From Chloroflexi bacterium B3_Chlor (GTDB lineage: Bacteria; Chloroflexota; Anaerolineae; UBA7937; B3-Chlor), in the NCBI GenBank assembly GCA_005223035.1, contig NJBK01000032.1, positions 1 through 37,498 of the forward strand: a stretch of 37,498 nt of DNA, in the 5' to 3' direction. The translations under genes were made by a program, and so were the position numbers. The notes below the pieces were generated by a model. It did no database searches. It saw only the letters and a list, made by a program, of their open reading frames with translations, and was not told where the DNA came from. Shown one piece after another: positions 14,985-23,627 of the stretch. Positions within the stretch are counted from its first letter, which is position 1, and each line of letters begins with the position of its first letter.

Positions 14985-16262
14985 TCAATCCCCACTGCCT
15001 GTTCGGATCAAAGAGCGGAAGAGATAAGTCTCCTCCCAGTTCTGCTTGAACAAGTTCTTGCCGATCAAGGCAATCTTCTCTTCGTAGTCCTCCCGGCTGA
15101 ATGCTCTGCTCAGGCTGATGCCGCGCTCGGTATCGTCGATGACCAGTCGGAACCCCTGCACCCTGGGGTAGAGAGCGAAGACCGCCCGGATGGTGTACAC
15201 AAGCCGCGAGAGATACAGCTGGACGAAGGTCGCATGGAACACGAACAGATACTCCACGTTGTGCTCTCGATACAGTCTCTGCCAATCCTGCGGCACCCAA
15301 ACCCGCTCCGAATCCTTCAACAACTGTGGAAATCGGGCTACGTCGCCAGCGTCCGCTCGCGGACTGAAGTGAAGCTCCCAGACGAAATCCTTCTCCTGAC
15401 AGCCAATGCCGGAGTCAACCGTCAACAGGTTCACCAGTGTATGAGCATCTCGGACAGCCTCAGGAACGTTGGACTTGGTACTCACCCGCTGCGAGCTAAC
15501 GTCAGTCTTATCGGCAATGATCAAACTGAGAGTCGCAGGGTGCAGGTCGCGTAGAGAAGGCAACCGCAAACCAATCTCAACCTCGTGGAACAGGACTGCC
15601 TCCAAGACCCTAAGAAAACTGGAGTAAGTATCCTCGTCAGAGGCTACATCGGTGAAGAGCCGGCTGAGGAGATAGACTCCATATGGTCCGTGATACTTGC
15701 GAGAGATCAGGTTCCCGCTGTCATGCAAGTATCCCGCAATGGTGGCCTCCTTCTGAGTCTGAGGGTCAGTGGCTGATTTTCGCTCGCTGGCTCGTAGCAG
15801 TCTCAACATCCTTTTGCTGACCGATCTCAGATGTGCCCTGTCGTGACGATTGAAGCCAGTCAATACTTCGCTGTCTAGAACGGCCTGCTGTAGGACGAAG
15901 ACCGCTGAGAAGTGCTCTTCAACCCTGGAACGGAGTTCGCCCAGAGAGCGCCGCAACAAGGATGGGTAACTCAGCTTTGATGCCAATCTCGAATCCGAGT
16001 CTAGGAATCGGGACACAGTCTCGTGGTCGACGCCAATGTCTTCAAGAAAACGATTCAAGGGCTGCCCTGTCTCGGCCCGTCGAATCGGATGGCCCAGGGA
16101 CTCTTGCTCGCTCGTGAAGGAGAAGAAACTCTGGGGAATCTCCGCCTCTGGATGCTGTCGCACTAAGATGTTGATAGGGCTGGCTGCACCGTCGTGCTCT
16201 TCGCCCTGGTCCACTTCGTTTGTTGTTCCCGGCAATGTCGCATGCCCGGGGTCGTGATTCAT
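14985..16262 (-). CDS. HD-domain protein, unknown substrate
   Basis: 425 residues. The central HD-type metal site shows NRHDRAHL (His140/His144), GYLHDSGN (His180-Asp181), His226 in LFHEVEIG and Asp251 in IIADKTD. Residues 1-130 and about 290-425 have no motif I recognise. The C-terminal part is rich in aromatic residues (VEYLFVFHATFVQLYLSRLVY) and may be a separate alpha/beta domain. The ATG at 16262 has an AAGGTGG-type site about 8 nt upstream. It is the last gene of the minus-strand block and converges on pyrD. The HD arrangement suggests a nucleotide or phosphodiester hydrolase; that is inference. Confidence 0.75.
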   Translation of the reverse strand: MNHDPGHATLPGTTNEVDQGEEHDGAASPINILVRQHPEAEIPQSFFSFTSEQESLGHPIRRAETGQPLNRFLEDIGVDHETVSRFLDSDSRLASKLSYPSLLRRSLGELRSRVEEHFSAVFVLQQAVLDSEVLTGFNRHDRAHLRSVSKRMLRLLRASERKSATDPQTQKEATIAGYLHDSGNLISRKYHGPYGVYLLSRLFTDVASDEDTYSSFLRVLEAVLFHEVEIGLRLPSLRDLHPATLSLIIADKTDVSSQRVSTKSNVPEAVRDAHTLVNLLTVDSGIGCQEKDFVWELHFSPRADAGDVARFPQLLKDSERVWVPQDWQRLYREHNVEYLFVFHATFVQLYLSRLVYTIRAVFALYPRVQGFRLVIDDTERGISLSRAFSREDYEEKIALIGKNLFKQNWEETYLFRSLIRTGSGD

Positions 16263-16428
16263 GGAAACACCACCTTACACCTAGGATTGGACTCGCTGAA
16301 GCCGCTCGAACCGCGCCGCGAGCGATGAACGGGCTTCAGTCAACTCTGCAATGCCTGGACACTTACCAGATACCTGATCTTGGCCTACCATGATGCCGAG
16401 GGGGCTTACCGTGCCGTGCTGAATGGCT

Positions 16429-17475
16429 TCAGTCGTTGACTTCTGGTTCCCGCTCGCGATCACTCGCTCTCACTCTCCAGAGAACGTCAAGGCTCGCTCC
16501 CTCCTTGGAGTGACTGGAGAGAATCTCATCCACCCGACCGGTGGAAAACGCTATGAAGACCTTACTCAGCGAAGGTTCTCGCTCCTGCCCTTTCGGCGGG
16601 GCATAGAGCCAGATGCAACGCATACCCAAATCGAGCCCCGGGTTGACGTCATACTTCAGGCTCGTACCTACCACGTAGGCTCCCTCCGCCTGCGTCGCGC
16701 GCTCCTCTAGCCATTGGCTGATCTCGGCTTGTCCCTTCTGCGGCGCAACGTAATCACCATCACCATGTGGCGTTCCTTGAGTGACCGTCGCCAGGACTTC
16801 GTCCAGTGTGAAGGCTACAAACGTCGGGAGGGCGGCGAATTCGTCCATATCCTCTCGCCAGAATCCGGTATGCAGCCAAATGCAGTTCAACCCTAGTTCG
16901 AGAGCAGGATTGATGTCGAATCGCGGGCTGTTGCCCACCATCCACGTCTCCCTCGGATCCAGCCTCTCTTCCTTGAGGACGTGTCTCAGTGCAGCCTTGC
17001 TCTTCTCGGGCACTACATAGATCCTCTCGTCGAAGTAGCTAGCAAGGGATACCTTAGTCAGCTCCCTGCGCTGGACCTCGTCATCACGTCCAGGGAACAG
17101 GACCACTTTGGCGCCCTCTGCCAAGCGGGACAACACCTCCTGAGCGTTCTCCATGGGTCTGGGGTCGACAGCATAGATCCGCTCATTGGTTTTGACGAGT
17201 TCCTTGACCACTTGTCGATCGAAGGCGCATCCGCTCTCCCGGCACAGTGTTGCATAGGTCTCAGTCACAGCGCGATTGCGACGCTCTTTAGGCCGCTGTC
17301 CTTTCCCTGGCACAGGTCTGTTGTACGATCGGAAGAGGCTCCTCACTCTGCTGCCGTCGAAGCCCATCGCTTCTAGTAGCTGATAGAACTCGCTGCTGGC
17401 TGCAGCGTACAGCTCCTGGGTTTTCCACAGTGTATCGTCTCCGTCGAATACCACGGTAGGCCGTCCGCCACCCAT
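16429..17475 (-). CDS. HAD-superfamily hydrolase with duplicated C-terminal module
   Basis: 348 residues from the ATG at 17475. HAD motif I is VVFDGDDTLW (Asp11, Asp13); motif II/III candidates are LFPGRDD (127-132) and Lys158/Lys160 in PEKSK; motif IV lies in VGNSPRFDINP (180-190). After this normal HAD core, the motif IV unit occurs again: residues about 178-232 and 267-320 share VG[NT]S, D[IV]NP, L[ED]LG and CIWL. The second copy has no catalytic core of its own. The open frame extends upstream into the preceding gene, but the family N-terminus (fDGDDT) fixes the start. It lies 31 bp after the receiver-like gene. Likely a phosphatase; substrate unknown. Confidence 0.8.
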   Translation of the reverse strand: MGGGRPTVVFDGDDTLWKTQELYAAASSEFYQLLEAMGFDGSRVRSLFRSYNRPVPGKGQRPKERRNRAVTETYATLCRESGCAFDRQVVKELVKTNERIYAVDPRPMENAQEVLSRLAEGAKVVLFPGRDDEVQRRELTKVSLASYFDERIYVVPEKSKAALRHVLKEERLDPRETWMVGNSPRFDINPALELGLNCIWLHTGFWREDMDEFAALPTFVAFTLDEVLATVTQGTPHGDGDYVAPQKGQAEISQWLEERATQAEGAYVVGTSLKYDVNPGLDLGMRCIWLYAPPKGQEREPSLSKVFIAFSTGRVDEILSSHSKEGASLDVLWRVRASDREREPEVND

Positions 17476-17506
17476 AGTCCCATCTGACTCCCGTGAATCT
17501 CCGCCG

Positions 17507-18673
17507 TCAACTCCCGCCCAAGGAGCTGAACCAGTCGAAACGATGGAGCGGGTTCTTGACCCCCGACCACTCATAATCAATGAAGAAGAACTCGTAGGGC
17601 GCCAAGGGAACCAGCTTGAACTCGAAAGCGATGGTTGGACGCCCTTCCAAATTCGCAATCCGAGCCATCGTTCGGCGGTGAGTCCCACCCACACCCATGA
17701 CCGTGCTCAGGAGTCGCTCAACCTCGCGCTGTGTGCTCCTATCATTGAAAGCAAGCTTGAAGCCCGTCGCGTCACCCACCAGTCGAAAGCCGGTCATGAT
17801 AATACTGGTCCGCACCTCCTCAGGGGACACCGGATATGTAAGAACACGTGCCAGTAGTGTTCGCACGTCGTGCGGGATCCCTGTTTCACCGTCGAGAATC
17901 AAGACCACAGGTATCTGCTCAGTCGGCTTGGAATTCTTGAGGGCTCCCACGAGCTCGAAGCCTTCGGACCGGGCAGCCGTGCAATCGATCAACACCGCCC
18001 GTGGCTCGTCCGGTCCCATCTCACGGACGGTGTCAAAAGCTACGGAAAGACCTGATAGCCCCTCCACGGAATACTCCGCGGGTTCCAATGCAGACTTCAC
18101 ATGTGAGAATACCTTTGGATCGGAATAGACGACTGCCACGTTACGAGCTGACATCTGGCGCTGCAAATGGCGGACGTCGGATATGCCGGACGCCGCTTCG
18201 AACCGTAGAGTCCGCATGTCACCTCGGTGCATGCTGTCGTGCCTGTTGGTGTCGATGCCGATGATCCCTCCGGTTAGTGAGCGTAGAGGCGTGTCGTAGT
18301 AGGTTTTCGCCCAAGATCCCTGCTCCCACTCTTGCAGCGTCGCCACAGCTTTGCCACGGAAGTCTTCGACCGATTCAATACGTTTAGGGAGGACGGTCGT
18401 CTTCTCGATGCTGGAAAGCCTCTCATCCGACGTCGGGTCGCTCGGCGGGCCGTGGGAAATCCACACTTGTCTGCCCCGTCCAGAGAGTTCCTCGACTCTG
18501 GCTTCCATGGCCTCCAAGGCGGACGCCGGATACCACCTCACCGTGATGTCCAGAGGTAGTCCAGCCTCGTACATCCGAACAAAGCGCCTCACTTTGGCCG
18601 GAGCAGGTGTGGACCGAAGTCGTTCCGCCAAACCATCCATATGGGCGCGAAACGCCAGAAGTCCGTCAGCCAC
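17507..18673 (-). CDS. Protein with central receiver-like (CheY-fold) domain
   Basis: 388 residues. The middle (about 178-292) reads like a response-regulator receiver: VAVVYSDP at beta-1, AVLIDCTA with a candidate phospho-acceptor Asp230, IPVVLILDG, and LTYPVSPEEV where the conserved Lys-Pro would normally be. The acidic pair of beta-1 and the Lys are not conserved, so phosphorylation is doubtful. Residues 1-175 (which include RQVWISHGPPSDP and LRSLTGGIIGIDTNRHDSMHRG) and 295-388 match nothing I recognise. No DNA-binding or output domain is obvious. It lies between gmk and the HAD gene on the same strand, so it is probably part of one transcript. Confidence 0.6.
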   Translation of the reverse strand: MADGLLAFRAHMDGLAERLRSTPAPAKVRRFVRMYEAGLPLDITVRWYPASALEAMEARVEELSGRGRQVWISHGPPSDPTSDERLSSIEKTTVLPKRIESVEDFRGKAVATLQEWEQGSWAKTYYDTPLRSLTGGIIGIDTNRHDSMHRGDMRTLRFEAASGISDVRHLQRQMSARNVAVVYSDPKVFSHVKSALEPAEYSVEGLSGLSVAFDTVREMGPDEPRAVLIDCTAARSEGFELVGALKNSKPTEQIPVVLILDGETGIPHDVRTLLARVLTYPVSPEEVRTSIIMTGFRLVGDATGFKLAFNDRSTQREVERLLSTVMGVGGTHRRTMARIANLEGRPTIAFEFKLVPLAPYEFFFIDYEWSGVKNPLHRFDWFSSLGGS

Positions 18674-18857
18674 TGGTCGTAGCCCCTTTCATCACGGATT
18701 GATGACCACGGCACGCGAGTCCGAGCGTGTCTGAGTTTGCATGATGGGCAACTGCAACGATCATCTTCGAGGAATCAATCCCACCCAGCAGGATGGGGGT
18801 CGTACACCTACCCTTTGCGGGCCCTCGCAGGCGATGCGAACATCAGCGGGCAATGAG

Positions 18858-19448
18858 TCAGTCTGCGTGCTCTGTCCGTGACGCCAGACATCGCTCGGCG
18901 CGGACGATACATGCCATATCCCTGGTCGCTTCTTCAAGATCAACATTGCTGACACGGTACTTGAAGGAGCCGGCATAGCTCATCTCCAGTTCCAGGCGTT
19001 CCAACCGCATTCGCCCTTCTTCGGTTTCCGCCCCGTATCGGTCGATCAGCCGACGGCGCAGCTCCTCGACAGAGGGTGGCAGGATGAAGATCGTTACGAC
19101 GTTGCGAGGATACCGGTTCATCAACTCCACTGAACCCAGGACGTCGTAGGCACCGATCAGATCCAGACCGTCAACCATCGCAGACTCCAGCCTAGCACGC
19201 GACGAACCATACTGATGTCCATAGAACTCCTGCCACTCTGCCAACTCGCCGGCGGCCTTCATCTGCTCAAACTCCTCAGTGGTTGCGAAATGATACTCAT
19301 ATCCCTCCACCTCACCGGGCCGCCGATCCCGTGTGGTGTAGGTGACTATCCGTTCCAGGTTGGACGTCTCGGAGATGACGCCATCCATGATTGTGCTCTT
19401 GCCGGTTCCTGATGGACCGACAACCAGAAAGATCAGTCCCTCACGCAC
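18858..19448 (-). CDS. gmk: Guanylate kinase (or close paralogue)
   Basis: 196 residues. P-loop GPSGTGKST (11-19). The GMP-binding region TYTTRDRRPGEVEGYEYHF (about 36-54), EWQEFYGHQYGSSRA and the Asp in YDVLGS match guanylate-kinase active-site positions. Gmk phosphorylates GMP to GDP with ATP. Start GTG at 19448, with GGGATGAG upstream. It lies 39 bp after the PPDK-like gene and is probably cotranscribed. The lid region (DRYGAETEEGRMRLERL) is unlike typical Gmk, so it may be a specialised copy and not the housekeeping enzyme; no second copy is visible in this window. Confidence 0.82.
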   Translation of the reverse strand: MREGLIFLVVGPSGTGKSTIMDGVISETSNLERIVTYTTRDRRPGEVEGYEYHFATTEEFEQMKAAGELAEWQEFYGHQYGSSRARLESAMVDGLDLIGAYDVLGSVELMNRYPRNVVTIFILPPSVEELRRRLIDRYGAETEEGRMRLERLELEMSYAGSFKYRVSNVDLEEATRDMACIVRAERCLASRTEHAD

Positions 19449-19487
19449 CAGATTCTCATCCCAGTCCAGCAGGTCAGAATCGACACC

Positions 19488-22130
19488 TCAGTCAATAGCG
19501 GCTTGAGCAGCCATAAAGCGCACCGCGAGCAGGTTCGAAACGTGGCAGGAAACAGAATCGAGACCCCATTCGTGAAAAAGCCGGACGGACACCGGATCTT
19601 GGGTGGGGATTCCGTACACTCCTATTTCAATGCCGGGCCGCGCCGACCGGGCACTGTCGACGGCCGACCGTATGAGCGAGCCCACGCCTTTCTCGTCCAG
19701 GGTCGAGAAGGGGTCGGCAGCAATGAGCCCCTCGGCCAAGAATGCAGGCAAAAACCTACTGCGGTCTTCGCGCGAGAGGCTGAAGACGGTCTGGGTAAGG
19801 GCATCACTGTCGATACAGAGGAAATCAGCTTGAGAAGCCAGCTCGCCCGCCACCAAGGCAGCGCGTGGAGTTGCGATTGCTGCGCCAACCTGGTACGAGA
19901 CTCCAACCCCTTCCCGCTCCATTACCTGGTGCACAACTTCTCGGATCAACCCCAAGAAATGATGCACCTCGCCGCTGTCAACCACGAATGGAACGAGTAT
20001 TCGCAAGTGCACGGGCGAATTATCCCCTGCGACGTCGCAGGTTCCCTCTACAAGGGCCTCAACTTGCGCCCGTACCACGCTGGGGACAGCGACTGCTAGA
20101 CGAGCGCCACGCAACCCATACTCAGGGTTTGTCTGCCGCCACGCATCAATGGCCTGTAGCAACTGTTCGCGCTCGCCGATATCTTCTTTCCACCCCTGTT
20201 CCACACGAAGCTCGGCCAGCTCGGTCAGCAGCGTATCTCTCGGTGGGAGGAAGTGATCCAGAGGTGCATCCAGCAAACGCACCGTCACGGGGCGCCCACG
20301 CGCGGTCCCACAGATCGCTCGAAACTCCTCGCGGTGCAGCGCTTCAAGTTCATTCAAGGCCCTTTTCCTGGAGGTCGAAGACTCAGCCAGGATGGCATCG
20401 CGAAAGAGCGGGAGGAAATCATTATCATGGTACATGTGCTCCGTGCGGAGCAGACCTATTCCCTCAGCGCCCAACTCGTGAGCGACCTCGATCTCAGCCG
20501 GGGTGCTGGCATCGACCAGGACCTGCAGCCGGCGCATTTCGTCAGCCCAGGTGAGCAGAGTGTTCAGCTCTTCAACCTCGCCAAAATCGGGACTAACAAC
20601 CTCTTTTCTGCCCTGGAAGACTTGGCCGGTGGTGCCATCAATGGAGATGTCGTCGCCCTGGGCGATGCTGACCTCCCCAAAACGCACCACTTCTTTGCTC
20701 AGATCAATCTCCAGCGCCCTGCATCCGACGATGCACGGCTTGTTCTGACCACGGGCCACAACAGCGGCGTGGGAGGTGGCTCCACCACGTTGAGTCAGAA
20801 TGCCAGAGACCAGGGGCATGATGGGGGCGTCGTCCGCGCTCGCTTGCTGCCTGACGAGAATGACTGATAGGCCCTCGCTGGCCATTTGCTCGACCTGCGT
20901 GTCATCAAGCGCTACTTTGCCAGTGGCGGCGCCGGGGCTGGACTGGATGCCCTCAGCCAGCATGCCCGCCGACGAAGCGTCGGAGAAGATCGGGACAAAG
21001 ACCTGTCCAACCGACTTGGGATCTACCCGCAGGACAGCCTCATCCCGGGAGATCAACCCGTCACTGGCCATGTCCACCGCAGTCTTGACCGCAGCTAGAG
21101 CCGTACGTTTCGCCGGACGAGTCTGAAGGATCCACAGTTTGCCTTCCTCGATGGTGAACTCGATGTCCTGTATATCGCGGTAGACAGATTCTAGTCGAGC
21201 GCCGATGTCTCTCAATTCAGTGAGGACGTCCGGAAGTTCTCGATCCAGGTGGCGGATCCCCTGCGGTGTGACCAGACCTGCGACCAAATCGTGACCTTGA
21301 CTGTTCGGCAAGTACTCAGCGTAGAGCTGCGTCTCGCCAGTTGCGGGGTTGCGCGAGAATGCTACTCCACTACCTGAATCTGGTCCCAGGTTGCCAAAGA
21401 CCATCACTTGGACGACCACTGCCGTGCCCAGATCATCTGGTATCCCCGCGATCTCGCGATACTTGGCGGGTTTCTCGGCAAACCACGAGTCCAATACTGC
21501 CGCAATGCTTCGCTCAAGTTGCTGGTACGGATCTTGAGGGAAGTCCTCCCCGGATTCCCTATTGAAAAGTGCCAGGAACTCGGCCACGATGGGTTGCAGT
21601 TCCTCAGCGACTTGCGCTTCACTGTCTTCATCAACGGATCCTCGCCGCCCATGGGTCTTGAGCACATCTGCGAAGCGGTCCTTGGGGATACCGCGTTCGG
21701 CGATCCCATACATCAGTATCAGTCGCCTGTAGGCGTCGTACCAGGATCGTGAACGTTGAGACTGGCTCACAAGGCGGTCCAGGATCTCGCTCGTCAGCCC
21801 CACATTGAGGATGGTTTGGAGTTGCCCGGGCATCGAGACAACGGGGCTGGAACGAACTGACACGATCAATGGTTCGATAGGAGAACCGAACACTGTGCCG
21901 GTCTTGGCTTCGAGATCCGCCAGGGCCTCTTTGACCTGGGTCCACAGAGCTGGGGTCAAAGAGCGAGAGCCAGGAGTGTAAGTGCGCCAGGCCTCCGTGG
22001 TGATGACGAAGCCGGGCACGGTCGGGATACCGAGGCGCGACATCTCCGCCAGGCCAGCGCCTTTGCCGCCCAGAAGCGGCTGCATCTCCTTACTGCCTTC
22101 ATCGACGGGAACAACCCACGTCTCTCTCAT
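19488..22130 (-). CDS. ppdK: Pyruvate phosphate dikinase-like protein with altered PEP/pyruvate site
   Basis: 880 residues, normal PPDK length and domain order. The ATP-grasp domain looks intact: LLGGKGAGLAEMSRLGIP, VSVRSSPVVSMPGQ, GVAFSRNPATGE, EFTIEEGKLWILQTR. The phosphohistidine domain has LTQRGGATSHAAVVARG with His454. The C-terminal PEP/pyruvate barrel keeps Arg562 (RTEHM), Arg618 (VRLLD) and Cys862 (VSCHVS). The two Mg2+ ligands of Clostridium symbiosum PPDK are replaced: Glu745 by Ala753 (AIATPRA), Asp769 by Ala777, and Asn768 by Asp776 (IDSDALTQ for FGTNDLTQ). The MLGHRG and CGEHGG motifs are also changed. So PEP/pyruvate chemistry is doubtful. ATG 22130 has GAGGGTG upstream. It heads the minus-strand block with gmk. 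Confidence 0.85.
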   Translation of the reverse strand: MRETWVVPVDEGSKEMQPLLGGKGAGLAEMSRLGIPTVPGFVITTEAWRTYTPGSRSLTPALWTQVKEALADLEAKTGTVFGSPIEPLIVSVRSSPVVSMPGQLQTILNVGLTSEILDRLVSQSQRSRSWYDAYRRLILMYGIAERGIPKDRFADVLKTHGRRGSVDEDSEAQVAEELQPIVAEFLALFNRESGEDFPQDPYQQLERSIAAVLDSWFAEKPAKYREIAGIPDDLGTAVVVQVMVFGNLGPDSGSGVAFSRNPATGETQLYAEYLPNSQGHDLVAGLVTPQGIRHLDRELPDVLTELRDIGARLESVYRDIQDIEFTIEEGKLWILQTRPAKRTALAAVKTAVDMASDGLISRDEAVLRVDPKSVGQVFVPIFSDASSAGMLAEGIQSSPGAATGKVALDDTQVEQMASEGLSVILVRQQASADDAPIMPLVSGILTQRGGATSHAAVVARGQNKPCIVGCRALEIDLSKEVVRFGEVSIAQGDDISIDGTTGQVFQGRKEVVSPDFGEVEELNTLLTWADEMRRLQVLVDASTPAEIEVAHELGAEGIGLLRTEHMYHDNDFLPLFRDAILAESSTSRKRALNELEALHREEFRAICGTARGRPVTVRLLDAPLDHFLPPRDTLLTELAELRVEQGWKEDIGEREQLLQAIDAWRQTNPEYGLRGARLAVAVPSVVRAQVEALVEGTCDVAGDNSPVHLRILVPFVVDSGEVHHFLGLIREVVHQVMEREGVGVSYQVGAAIATPRAALVAGELASQADFLCIDSDALTQTVFSLSREDRSRFLPAFLAEGLIAADPFSTLDEKGVGSLIRSAVDSARSARPGIEIGVYGIPTQDPVSVRLFHEWGLDSVSCHVSNLLAVRFMAAQAAID

Positions 22131-22370
22131 CTTCACCCTCGGTCTGGTACACGTGCCCGATGCTGGCACCAACAAGCCGGGCGCCAAATGAACCAGCTAC
22201 GTAGGCCTACCTCAGATCTCACACTAGTATCAGGTGCACAGGCCTAGCCTGGCGCGCTGCGGCGGTAAGCGAGCCTTGTGCTCGAGTGAGTGCAACACAG
22301 GATGCGCGACTGTCCATGCAATTGTGTTGGGCCACACCTGGAGGCGCTTTCTTGCCCAAGGTCCAGCATG

Positions 22371-22399
22371 ATTATAGCGCCCTTTCAAGGCGAAAACAA
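22371..22399 (-). promoter_or_regulatory. Promoter of the PPDK-like gene block
   Basis: On the minus strand, -35 TTGTTT (22394-22399), a 17-bp spacer and perfect -10 TATAAT (22371-22376). Transcription would start near 22364, leaving about 230 nt of untranslated leader before the ATG at 22130. Confidence 0.6.
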
Positions 22400-22563
22400 G
22401 AGAAAAGCGCGAAATCAAGCTGAAGGACAAAGCAGGTCAACACTCGCCTACTTTCCCACTCGCTCTGCACCCGAAAACAAGGAGGTTCCTGTCGCCAAGG
22501 CGGAAGACTAGCGTTTGCTGTTATGCCGGCTAGCGTCCCTCCGGGGTCCAAGTGGCCTGTCTC

Positions 22564-22592
22564 TTTCCATTCCCCTTCAGTCGTCTTATAAT
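22564..22592 (+). promoter_or_regulatory. Promoter of pyrK
   Basis: Perfect -10 TATAAT (22587-22592), with TTTCCA (22564-22569, 4 of 6 matches) at 17 bp spacing. pyrK therefore seems to have its own promoter, separate from the pyrB promoter. Confidence 0.5.
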
Positions 22593-22650
22593 CAGTCAGA
22601 GTTGAAAGGCCGCCGCAACAGATGTTAACAGACGGAGCTAGCTTGGACAA

Positions 22651-23385
22651 ATGCTGCCCCGGCCGATGAGGATAGCGCAAATCACTCAAGAGGCGATCCG
22701 GGTCAAGACCTTCACCCTGGCCGGCGAACTCGTCGCGGACCCTGGGCAGTTCGTCATGGTCTGGCTTCCCAGGGTCGACGAGAAGCCCTTCAGTCTGGTG
22801 AGCGACGACCCCTTGACCTTGACGGTAGCCAAGGTGGGGCCTTTCAGCGCCCGACTGCACGAACTGAAGGTTGGGGATCGCCTGTGGATCCGTGGCCCCC
22901 TGGGGCGAGGATTCAACATCGCAGGACAACGGCCACTCCTGGTGGGTGGCGGCTATGGGGTGGCGCCCCTTGCCTTCCTGGCCAGCAGAGCTACTGAGGT
23001 CAGCCACAAAGTGGCCGTGGTCGGCGCCGCGACCAAGGATGACCTCTTCTTTGAAGCTAGACTTGCCGCATCGGGCTGCGAGGTAGTGGTGGTCACCGAG
23101 GACTGTTCCGCAGGCGAGGGAGGCCTCTGCACCGACGTCGCCGAGGCGTTACTCACTGAGCAGCACTTCGACGGCGTCTACGCTTGCGGGCCTGAGGCCA
23201 TGTTGGACAAAGCCGAGGAGTTGTGCCGTCAGCACGGCATACCGGGCCAACTGAGCAAAGAAGCACATATGAGGTGCGGAATGGGCGTTTGCGGCTCTTG
23301 CCAGCGAGATGGCCTCCTGGTCTGCAGAGACGGCCCGGTTTTCGATCTCGAACCGGAGACTTCGCAAAGCGCTTCCCAGAGCTAG
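22651..23385 (+). CDS. pyrK: Dihydroorotate dehydrogenase electron transfer subunit PyrK
   Basis: 244 residues. FAD and [2Fe-2S] subunit that links PyrD to NAD+. The FAD-binding motif is EKPFSLV (Lys in place of the usual Arg), followed by the phosphate-binding GPLGRGF and the NAD-domain glycine run LLVGGGYGVAP. C-terminal cluster cysteines are Cys209, Cys214, Cys217 and Cys225 (CGMGVCGSC...C). ATG 22651 has a weak GGAG 13 nt upstream; ATG 22666 is an alternative. It would normally adjoin pyrD but is separated from it by the minus-strand block. A general ferredoxin-NADP reductase-like role is possible, but the cysteine spacing fits PyrK well. Confidence 0.9.
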   Translation: MLPRPMRIAQITQEAIRVKTFTLAGELVADPGQFVMVWLPRVDEKPFSLVSDDPLTLTVAKVGPFSARLHELKVGDRLWIRGPLGRGFNIAGQRPLLVGGGYGVAPLAFLASRATEVSHKVAVVGAATKDDLFFEARLAASGCEVVVVTEDCSAGEGGLCTDVAEALLTEQHFDGVYACGPEAMLDKAEELCRQHGIPGQLSKEAHMRCGMGVCGSCQRDGLLVCRDGPVFDLEPETSQSASQS

Positions 23386-23564
23386 TATTGAATCACAGAT
23401 CCCGCAGCACTACAGATGGTTGGAGTCCCGCAGGGATTTGCTGACCTTGGCGCGGGAATTCATTTCGGTGCGACCCTTCCGCAATCCCAGGACACCTCCA
23501 GGAAATCGAGTTCGCTAGCTCAAACCATAGCGCGTTGGGGTTTCTCAGCCCCGAACCCGCAAAG

Positions 23565-23593
23565 TTGACATTTCCCTGCAACTACTGTATACT
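23565..23593 (+). promoter_or_regulatory. Promoter of the riboflavin transport operon
   Basis: Perfect -35 TTGACA (23565-23570), 17-bp spacer and -10 TATACT (23588-23593) with an upstream TG. The start is predicted near 23600, just before the riboswitch. Confidence 0.8.
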
Positions 23594-23627
23594 TGACATC
23601 GGTAGTTTAATACCCTGAATAGAAATG

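Larger units (their letters stand above)
22188..22650. other. Divergent intergenic region between ppdK-like gene and pyrK
   Basis: About 460 bp holding the two divergent promoters listed separately, a leader of about 230 nt for the PPDK-like gene and a leader of about 50 nt for pyrK. No small gene was supported. The long leader has GC-rich palindromic stretches but matches no riboswitch I know. Confidence 0.5.

Noticed and set aside
17476..17694. N-terminal extension of the HAD protein
   Set aside because: It overlaps the end of the upstream gene and its translation is Ser/Trp-rich without family similarity; the ATG at 17475 matches the HAD start.
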